NCBI GenBank assembly: GCA_964427875.1
Contig: CAYRVX010000012.1
Span: 1 to 64,000, forward strand
Direction: 5' to 3'
Origin: CAYRVX01 sp964427875
GTDB lineage: Bacteria; Planctomycetota; Phycisphaerae; SM23-33
DNA length: 64,000 nucleotides
Translations under genes and position numbers: made by a program
The notes under the pieces: model-generated
Databases searched by the model: none
Told to the model about the DNA's origin: nothing
Seen by the model: only the letters and a program-made list of their open reading frames with translations
Shown: positions 45,101 through 50,742 of the stretch, one piece after another
Layout of the letters: every line of letters starts with the position of its first letter
How positions within the stretch are numbered: position 1 is the first letter of the stretch

Positions 45101-45244
45101 GTGAAAGAGCTCGATCGCCTCGTGCGCCGCCGTGCCGCTCAGCAGCAGACGCGCCTCCAGAGATTCGACGATCGGGCCTGCACTGACGTGGATCGATCTT
45201 GCCTCGTTCGTGGCGGTCCTCCTCTCGGTTACCCGGTCCGGCAC
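42188..45244 (-). CDS. LEPR-XLL exported protein with seven-repeat SBBP propeller and dockerin-like end
   Basis: 1,018 aa from GTG 45244. The N-terminus carries the LEPR-XLL-type motif VESLEARLLLSG. A domain common before SBBP propellers follows (AVFIENQGQWADSSVRFV), then exactly seven ~62-residue SBBP repeats (about 285-715; WSSYLGG...ALVTG...SGWVSGGWDT...FVVKLSA). After these come an Ig/Big-like domain, a duplicated dockerin-like segment (VNAIDLSYIWPRR, INAIDLSAAWPRR), a low-complexity Ala/Pro linker, and a 40-residue tail ending DVLALSKLLPLAL that is shared with the next protein. It is probably surface-displayed. The start is uncertain: the best ribosome site (AGGAGG) precedes an ACG at 45211, not a normal start codon. 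Confidence 0.85.
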   Translation of the reverse strand: MPDRVTERRTATNEARSIHVSAGPIVESLEARLLLSGTAAHEAIELFHITPAVFIENQGQWADSSVRFVHRGQGANIAHTDSGPVFELFREVASGEDDAKDAAALAGVPTGEFDAEPARLQRLRFSATFDGANAVTPIGLEPSQTRFNFFVGDPSEWRENVPSYEIVAYEGLYDGIDLHTWGRRDHLKYEFHVAPGADFSQIRVSYSGIEALTIDEAGTLHVRLPGDRGEVVDEAPYIYQVGGGEQVEVPGVYRLVDADTYAFEIAGAYDPTQPLIIDPDLDWSSYLGAGGEDRGHDIAVDAGGNVLVTGTTYSSGWVSGGWDETLSGGAWDGFVVKLSASGGHLWSSYLGGSGEDGGYGVAADAAGNALVTGQTMSSGWVSGGWDTNHGGGYDGFLVKLSPSGGHLWSSYLGGGSDDRASGIALDATGSVLVTGYTTTSGWVSGGWDTSYGGDYDAFVVKLSASGEHLWSSYVGDSAWEQGYGIAADAAGNALLTGYTWSLALASGGRQTSLGGTDAFVVKLSATGGHLWSRYLGGSGHDRGYGIAADLAGNALVTGTTGSPGWTSGGWQTSFGGDYDGFVVKLSAAGGHLWSSYLGGGSTDGGWGVTTDAAGRALVTGQTMSSGWVSGGWDTGIGGVKDAFVVKLGAAGGHLWSSYLGGGDPDGGQGIAADDAGNALVTGWTWSSGWVSGGWDTTYGGGVDGFVARIAVDTTAPTVDAWYSAGEHGEGVGKALLEIPDDGTFCEPRMAGVAELQVEFSEAIDPGSFTPESVRMAGNDSDGNPVDLSDIAVSTSTAVGDTVGIINFEPALPDAVRYLVQIEGVTDLAGNPLAGDNDRVFTALAGDCTGDLRVNAIDLSYIWPRRTTLIDGVSEDQTRSDVTSDGRINAIDLSAAWPRRGADMRDVPDPVLSKADASPSAEAGAIEAAAVRAALVGASMNASPASPAAWQPAQARTALAASPAIALRPAPWAQRPAASEVVTVPVETKTIEVAGQTPAAAVDALPDVLALSKLLPLAL
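42205..42304. repeat. DNA repeat copy 1: shared C-terminal tail coding region
   Basis: Aligns with 45537-45639; the first 28 bases are identical and most later positions match, with a one-codon indel. It encodes the tail of the SBBP protein. Confidence 0.85.
43120..44405. repeat. Seven tandem SBBP repeat units in coding DNA
   Basis: Units of about 186 bp, nearly identical at DNA level in blocks such as CAGATAGCTGCTCCAGAGAT. The fourth unit is the most diverged and lacks the GWVSGGWD block. The similarity suggests recent expansion or gene conversion. Confidence 0.85.
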
Positions 45245-45316
45245 GTCACCAAACGACTCCCCCGAGAAAGCCGAGGGAACCCAGCCGCACCGCAGCCCTG
45301 CGTCCTCTTTAGACTT
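45212..45316 (-). promoter_or_regulatory. Structured leader RNA of the SBBP/LEPR-XLL gene
   Basis: It aligns with the leader at 50527-50628: AGGACGC, TGCGGTGCGGC, a hairpin and GTTT.GT.ACGTG occur in the same order. The hairpin here is TCCCTCG/CGGGGGA with loop GCTTTCT. The other leader has a stem of the same position with different bases and a 7-base loop, so pairing is conserved by compensating changes. AGGAGG ends 6 bases before an ACG codon at 45211. Confidence 0.6.
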
Positions 45317-45322
45317 CCCCGG

Positions 45323-45350
45323 ATTATACCGCGCTTGGGAGAAAGGTCAA
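45323..45350 (-). promoter_or_regulatory. Strong promoter of the SBBP/LEPR-XLL gene
   Basis: On the minus strand TTGACC (45350-45345) and TATAAT (45328-45323) are 16 bp apart. The bases before -10 (CAAGCGCGG) nearly match the promoter at 50635-50662. Confidence 0.8.
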
Positions 45351-45481
45351 GTCCCTTACTGTAAGCAAGATGCGAATCGCCGAATGCGGAAGTAAGGGAC
45401 AGGGAGCAGTCAGAAGGCGGAAGTGTTCGGATGGGCCGGAGCGGCGGGAACTTCCTCCCCCGGATCCTCAGGTCAAAAGAA

Positions 45482-45508
45482 GCTCTGAGGCTCTGCGCCT
45501 CTGCGGTG
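45482..45508. repeat. Degenerate heptamer array (GCAGAGG-type)
   Basis: On the minus strand CGCAGAGGCGCAGAGCCTCA is built from imperfect 7-mers. It lies 3 bp past the stop of the FG-GAP protein, another short-heptamer family seen in several planctomycete-type genomes. Confidence 0.6.
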
Positions 45509-45510
45509 GA

Positions 45511-48500
45511 TTACCCGGACCCCATCGCTGGCGGGAGGAGCTTCGACAGGGCCAGGACGTCCGGGATCTCGGCGTCCACGGCCGCGGCAGGCATCTGGCC
45601 GGTAACCTCGATTGGGGCGGTCTCGATCGGCACGGTGACGACGGCGTCGCGGCGGCGGGCCGGTCGAAGGGGCTCGACCTGCGTGGGCGCGTGGGCGGCC
45701 AACGGCGCCTGCGGCTGGGCCGGCGGCGCTGAGGGCGTCGAGGCGGACGCTGCGCTGCCGGCCCCGTTGGCGGGGACCGTGCCGACCGCGGCGGCCGCGG
45801 CCATTGCGTCGGCCGGGAGGGGCTGCTCGATGTTGGCGGGCTGTGCCTTGCCGGCCGGCTGCTCCGCGGTCTCTGCCGGCGCCGGGGGCTGGAAGTCCTC
45901 GATCGACCGGCCGAAGTTCTCCCGCACGATCGCGAAGTCGTCCCGGTCCACGTCCTCGTCGAAGTCGAAGTCCCCGTCGCCCCACTTCGCGCCGCTTTCG
46001 GTCCCCGCGGAGGACTTCCAGGCCAGGTAGTCGGCGAAGTCCACCACGCCGCTGTGGTCGGCGTCGCCCGGGACGCAGTAGTTGGCGAAGTTGATCCCCG
46101 TCACGGGCCCGGAGGTCACGAGGATACTGTGGTTCTCCTCCGGATAGGTCTGGGCCCAGCCGGCCTGCGGCTCCTGGGCCACCAGGTACGTTTCCCAGAT
46201 CACGTCCCCGATAACGTACTCGCCGCCGGCATTGGAGAGGGCGAAGGGCTCGCCTTCGTCCCACCCGCCGTTGACGTTGATGTCCAGGTAGATCTTCCAC
46301 CCCTCCAGCGGCCGGTCGCCCTGGTCCCACTGCCCGTTGCCTTCCACGTCGTGGAAGACCCAGCCGGAGATCGGCCCGGACCGGGCCGGCTCGTTCAGCC
46401 AGACCTGGTTGCCCCGCCCGGCGCCGTTGGCGACGAAGGCGTCCAGGTCGCCGTCGCCGTCGAGGTCGCCGAGGGCCACGCCGGTGGTGGGCGAGTCGCC
46501 CAGGTTCTGGCCGTTCTCGCTGAAGGCCCCGTGGCCGTCGTTCAGCCAGACCCGGTTGCGCGGCCCCGGCGTGACGGCGAAGGCGTCCAGGTCGCCATCG
46601 GCGTCCAGGTCGCCCAGGCAGACGTCCCAGCCGAGGTAATCTCCCAGGTCCTGCCCGCTGTCGCTGAAGGTCCCGTGCCCGTCGTTGAGCCACACCTTGT
46701 CCGGGCCGACCTCGTTGGTCACGAAGGCGTCCAGGTCGCCGTCGCCGTCCAGGTCGCCGAGGGCCACGTCCTTGCTGTAGGAATCGCCCAGCAACTGGCC
46801 GCTGTTCACGAAATTGGCCTCCCCGCCGTTGAGCCAGACCTCGTTGGGCTGCTCGGCGTGACTGGCCGTGAAGGCGTCGAGGTCGCCGTCGCCGTCCAGG
46901 TCGCCGAGCGCCACGCCCTGGCTCTGGAAGTGGTCCGTGTGCAGCGCGATGCCGCTGAAGCCCGCCTGCCCGTCGTTGAGCCAGATGATGTTCCGCCAAC
47001 TGGTCGTGACGAAGACGTCCAGGTCGCCGTCGGCGTCCAGGTCGCCGAGCGACGCGTCCGTGCTCATGGTGTCGGCGAGCCCCTGCCCGCTGTCGGTGAA
47101 GAGGCCGGTCCCGTCGTTGAGCCAGACTTCGTCGGGACCGTCGTAGTTCGCGGCGAAGGCGTCGAGGTCGCCGTCGCCGTCGAGGTCGCCGAGGACCACG
47201 GCCCGGGTGTCCCGGTTGCCGAGCTCCTGCCCGCTGTCGCTGAACGCGCCTGAGCCGTCGTTCAGCCAGACGCGGTTGGCCTGCTGGGCCCAGAAGCCGT
47301 TGGCAACGAAGGCGTCGAGGTCGCCGTCGCCGTCCAGGTCGCCCAGCGACACTCGCCAGCTATCGCAGCCGCCCAGCCTCTGGAGGCTGTCGTTGAACGT
47401 GCCGAACCCGCCGAGGGGCGCCGTGCGGAACTGCCAGACGAACGGCCGGGCCGGCAGTTGGGTGCCGGAGGCGCGGATGCCCACTCCGGCGGTGGCCTGC
47501 ACCAGCTCGCCCGGGAAGAAGCACCCCGCCTGGCGCAGCGTTACCGTGGGCCCGACGACGGTGATCGTGTTGGGCGGCACCAGCAGCGTGCCCGTCTGTC
47601 CGCCGTGGACGACGAATGCGCCCGGCACGCTGGCCGGGTCGATGGCCACGTCGTAGGTCGCCGAGACGTCCGTTGTCAGCGCGGCCGTGTGGCTGTCCGG
47701 CGGGGGACTCACGCCGACGACTTCCGGCAGATGGTGATTCAGCCAGACCGTGTCCGCCTGGATGAAGTTGCCCACGAACGCGTCCAGGTCGCCGTCGCCG
47801 TCCAGGTCCCCGCAGGCCACGGCCGTGCTGGAGGAACCGCCCAGGTTCTGGCCGTTGTCGCCGAAGCCGCCGTGGCCGTCATTCAGCCACACGTGGTTGG
47901 GCTGGTCCTCCCACGAGGCATTGGCCACGAAGGCGTCGAGGTCGCCGTCGGCGTCGAGGTCGCCGAGCGAGACGCCTTGGCTGTCGGAGTTGCCCACCGG
48001 CTGCCCGCTGTCGGTGAACCACGCCTGGCCGCCGTTGATCCAGACGCGGTTGGGCTGGTCCTCCCGCCAGCCGTTGGCCACGAAGGCGTCGAGGTCGCCG
48101 TCGCCGTCCAGGTCGCCGAGGGCTGCGCCCTTGCTGTCGGAGGTGCCCAGGAGCTGTCCGCCGTCGCTGAAGAGGCCCTGTCCGTCGTTGAGCCAGATCT
48201 TGTTGCCCGCCTCCGGCTCCCAGCCGGCGCCGGCGTTGGCCACGAACGCGTCGAGGTCGCCGTCGCCGTCGAGATCGCCCAAAGCGAGGGCTTGACTGCT
48301 CTGGGCCCCCAGCCGCTGCCCGCTGTCGGTGAAGCCGCCCATGCTGTTGTTCAGCCAGACCTCATTGGGCCCGTCGTCATTGGCGAAGAATACGTCCAGG
48401 TCGCCGTCGCCGTCGAGGTCGCCCAGGGACACGTCGGTGGTCGAGGACCAGCCGAGCGGCTGGAAGGTGTTCTCGAACCACCCGTTCCCCCGGTTGAGCC

Positions 48501-50526
48501 AGACCTCGTTGGCGTACTGGCGGGCGAGGAACGCATCGAGGTCGCCGTCGCCGTCCAGGTCGCCAAGACAGACGTCGCGGGCAAGTGACCCTATCGAGCC
48601 GCCGAAGGTGAAGCCGCCCACGCCGTCGTTCAACCAGATGGGGTTGGGTCGACCGTTCTCGTTGGCCGTCACGGCGTCCACGTCGCCGTCGCCGTCCAGG
48701 TCTCCGAGGCAGACGCTGGCGCTGCCGGCGCCGCCCAGGGTCTGGCCGCTGTCGATGAACACGCCCTCGCCGGCGGTGGGGGCGGCGCGAAACTCGTACA
48801 CGAACGGCTGCCAGGGAATCCATCCGGTCACGTCGCGCACGCCCGTGGTGGCGGTGACCTGCACGATCTCCCCGGGCTTGAGCGGCTCGGCGGGTATCAG
48901 CGTCACCGTCGCGCCGTCGGTCTCGAGGACGCCGGGCGGGGCCCGCAGCGCGCCCGTCTGGGCGGCGTGGAAGTGGAAGGCGCCCGGCACGCTGAACGGG
49001 TCGATCTCCCGGTTGTAGGTCACCGAGACCTCCGTATCGAGAGGCGCGGCGTGGCTGTTGGCGGCGGGGCTGACGCGCACGACCGCCGGGGCGCCCTGGT
49101 TCATCCAGACCTTGCTGTGGCCGGTGTCATTCGCGACGAAGGCGTCCAGGCCGCCGTCGCCGTCGAGGTCGCCGAGGTCCACGGTGACGCTGTATGCATT
49201 GCCAAGGCTCTGCCCGCCGTCGCTGAAGAAACCCAGCCCGTCGTTCAGCCAGACCTTGTTGGACTGGGCGAGATTCGCCACGAAGGCGTCCAGGTCGCCG
49301 TCGCCGTCCAGGTCCCCGAGCGATACGCCCGCGCTGTCGTACCAGCCCACGAGGTGCCCGCTCTCGCTGAAATAGCCCGCGCCGTTGTTCAGCCAGACCT
49401 TGTTGCCCTGTATGCCGGCGTTCGCGACGAAGGCGTCCAGGTCGCCGTCGCCGTCCAGGTCGCCGAGATCGACGCCCCGGCTGTTGGAGTTGCCCAGCCA
49501 CTGCCAGCTGCGGCTGAAACGCCCTTGCCCGTCGTTCAGCCAGACCTCGTTCCCCTGGGCGTATCCATTGGCCGTGAAGGCGTCGAGGTCGCCGTCGCCG
49601 TCCACGTCGCCCAGGGCGACGTCATAGCAGTTCATGGTGCCTGGGCTCTGCCCGCTGTCGGTGAACTGGCCGGCCCCGTCGTTCAGCCAGACGCGGTTGC
49701 TGGGCGGATACTCGTTCGCCACGAACGCGTCGAGGTCGCCGTCGCCGTCCAGGTCGCCGAGGGAGACGTCCGAGCCGCACGAGGCGCCGAGGGACTGCCC
49801 GTTGCCGGTGAAGATCCCCTGTCCGTCATTGAGCCACACCCTGTCGGGCTGGTACTGGGTGTTCACGACGAAGGCATCCAGGTCGCCGTCGCCGTCCAGG
49901 TCGCCCAGATCGACCCCGCGGCTGTACGAGCCGCCCAGCAGTTGCCCGGTGTCGCTGAAGTGGCCCAGCCCGTCGTTCCGCCAGACCTGGTTCGGCGCTC
50001 CGGAAGTGCCGTGATTGGCGAAGAACGCGTCGAGATCGCCGTCGCCGTCCAGGTCGCCGAGGGCCACCTCCATGGTCGAGAAGCCGGCCAGCAGTTGGCC
50101 GCTGTCGAGGAAGAAGCCCGATCCGTTCGACGTTCCGACGCGGAACTGCCAGACGAACGGCTCGGCCGGGTGTTGCCCGCCCAGCGACTCCAGGCCCGCC
50201 GTCACCGTGCCCTGCACCAGCTCGCCCGCGTGGAAGGGCGCCGACGGGTGCAGGGCGACCGTCGGGCCGTCGACGACGATCACGTTGCCCGGCCCGAGCA
50301 GCGTGCCCGTCTGGGCGGCGTGAACCACGAACGTCTCGTCCGACGCGCTGGCCGGATCGATGTTGCGGTTGCATGTGGCCGAGACGAGCGTTTCGGGCGG
50401 GGCGTCGTGGCTGTTGGCGGCCGGGAGCACGCTGACGACCTCCAGGGCGCCGTTCAGCAGCAGGCGCGGCTCGAGCGCCTCGAGGACCGGGCGGGCTTGT
50501 GCCCCGGTTGATCCTGCCCTCTTCAT
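45511..50526 (-). CDS. Giant LEPR-XLL protein with three seven-repeat FG-GAP/VCBS propellers
   Basis: 1,671 aa. The N-terminal motif is LEALEPRLLLNG, a canonical LEPR-XLL. The body repeats one plan three times: an Ig-like SbsA/Big_5 domain (PAANSHDAPPETLVSATCNR and equivalents) followed by seven ~60-residue FG-GAP/VCBS repeats with the calcium motif LGDLDGDGDLDAFVAN, 21 in all. Then come an SdrD-B-like module (ISGWVFHDVEGNGQWDQGDR), a dockerin-like pair (GDADHSGVVDFADYLAWK, DFDFDEDVDRDDFAIVRENF), an Ala/Pro linker and the shared tail DVLALSKLLPPAMGSG. Each block probably folds as an integrin-like seven-bladed propeller. Calcium-binding Asp residues are kept in nearly all repeats. ATG 50526 has AGGAGG with 5-base spacing. 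It is probably a surface adhesin or scaffold. Confidence 0.92.
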   Translation of the reverse strand: MKRAGSTGAQARPVLEALEPRLLLNGALEVVSVLPAANSHDAPPETLVSATCNRNIDPASASDETFVVHAAQTGTLLGPGNVIVVDGPTVALHPSAPFHAGELVQGTVTAGLESLGGQHPAEPFVWQFRVGTSNGSGFFLDSGQLLAGFSTMEVALGDLDGDGDLDAFFANHGTSGAPNQVWRNDGLGHFSDTGQLLGGSYSRGVDLGDLDGDGDLDAFVVNTQYQPDRVWLNDGQGIFTGNGQSLGASCGSDVSLGDLDGDGDLDAFVANEYPPSNRVWLNDGAGQFTDSGQSPGTMNCYDVALGDVDGDGDLDAFTANGYAQGNEVWLNDGQGRFSRSWQWLGNSNSRGVDLGDLDGDGDLDAFVANAGIQGNKVWLNNGAGYFSESGHLVGWYDSAGVSLGDLDGDGDLDAFVANLAQSNKVWLNDGLGFFSDGGQSLGNAYSVTVDLGDLDGDGGLDAFVANDTGHSKVWMNQGAPAVVRVSPAANSHAAPLDTEVSVTYNREIDPFSVPGAFHFHAAQTGALRAPPGVLETDGATVTLIPAEPLKPGEIVQVTATTGVRDVTGWIPWQPFVYEFRAAPTAGEGVFIDSGQTLGGAGSASVCLGDLDGDGDVDAVTANENGRPNPIWLNDGVGGFTFGGSIGSLARDVCLGDLDGDGDLDAFLARQYANEVWLNRGNGWFENTFQPLGWSSTTDVSLGDLDGDGDLDVFFANDDGPNEVWLNNSMGGFTDSGQRLGAQSSQALALGDLDGDGDLDAFVANAGAGWEPEAGNKIWLNDGQGLFSDGGQLLGTSDSKGAALGDLDGDGDLDAFVANGWREDQPNRVWINGGQAWFTDSGQPVGNSDSQGVSLGDLDADGDLDAFVANASWEDQPNHVWLNDGHGGFGDNGQNLGGSSSTAVACGDLDGDGDLDAFVGNFIQADTVWLNHHLPEVVGVSPPPDSHTAALTTDVSATYDVAIDPASVPGAFVVHGGQTGTLLVPPNTITVVGPTVTLRQAGCFFPGELVQATAGVGIRASGTQLPARPFVWQFRTAPLGGFGTFNDSLQRLGGCDSWRVSLGDLDGDGDLDAFVANGFWAQQANRVWLNDGSGAFSDSGQELGNRDTRAVVLGDLDGDGDLDAFAANYDGPDEVWLNDGTGLFTDSGQGLADTMSTDASLGDLDADGDLDVFVTTSWRNIIWLNDGQAGFSGIALHTDHFQSQGVALGDLDGDGDLDAFTASHAEQPNEVWLNGGEANFVNSGQLLGDSYSKDVALGDLDGDGDLDAFVTNEVGPDKVWLNDGHGTFSDSGQDLGDYLGWDVCLGDLDADGDLDAFAVTPGPRNRVWLNDGHGAFSENGQNLGDSPTTGVALGDLDGDGDLDAFVANGAGRGNQVWLNEPARSGPISGWVFHDVEGNGQWDQGDRPLEGWKIYLDINVNGGWDEGEPFALSNAGGEYVIGDVIWETYLVAQEPQAGWAQTYPEENHSILVTSGPVTGINFANYCVPGDADHSGVVDFADYLAWKSSAGTESGAKWGDGDFDFDEDVDRDDFAIVRENFGRSIEDFQPPAPAETAEQPAGKAQPANIEQPLPADAMAAAAAVGTVPANGAGSAASASTPSAPPAQPQAPLAAHAPTQVEPLRPARRRDAVVTVPIETAPIEVTGQMPAAAVDAEIPDVLALSKLLPPAMGSG
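45537..45639. repeat. DNA repeat copy 2: shared C-terminal tail coding region
   Basis: Counterpart of 42205-42304, encoding the tail of the giant FG-GAP protein. Confidence 0.85.
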
Positions 50527-50628
50527 GATTGCCTCCTGGTGAGTTCAGCCGCCTGCCACGTGACGAAACACTCCCCCCTGAAGGTGGGGGAGCCCGCCGC
50601 ACCGCAAGGGCGCGTCCTCCTTGCAGCA
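50527..50628 (-). promoter_or_regulatory. Structured leader RNA of the FG-GAP/LEPR-XLL gene
   Basis: From the predicted start to the ATG, the minus strand contains AGGACGC, TGCGGTGCGGC, a strong hairpin (CTCCCCC/GGGGGAG, loop about 7 bases with CCTTC), GTTTCGTCACGTGGC and AGGAGG. The same elements in the same order occur before the SBBP gene. It fits no riboswitch class that I can recognise. Confidence 0.6.
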
Positions 50629-50634
50629 TCCTGC

Positions 50635-50662
50635 ATTATACCGCGCTTTGGAGGGATGTAAA
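50635..50662 (-). promoter_or_regulatory. Strong promoter of the FG-GAP/LEPR-XLL gene
   Basis: TTTACA (50662-50657) and TATAAT (50640-50635), 16 bp apart, with CAAAGCGCGG just before the -10. Confidence 0.8.
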
Positions 50663-50742
50663 GCCCTTGGAGAAAGGCGACTTGAGTTGCATGTCTGGCT
50701 CCCGCGGGCCGACGCCTGGCGCGTCGGGGTCGATGGGGCGTG

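Noticed and set aside
45511..46999. A 508-codon alternative minus-strand frame inside the FG-GAP gene
   Set aside because: Arg/Gly/Pro-rich out-of-frame reading of the repeats; the main frame has calcium motifs, a LEPR-XLL start and a promoter.
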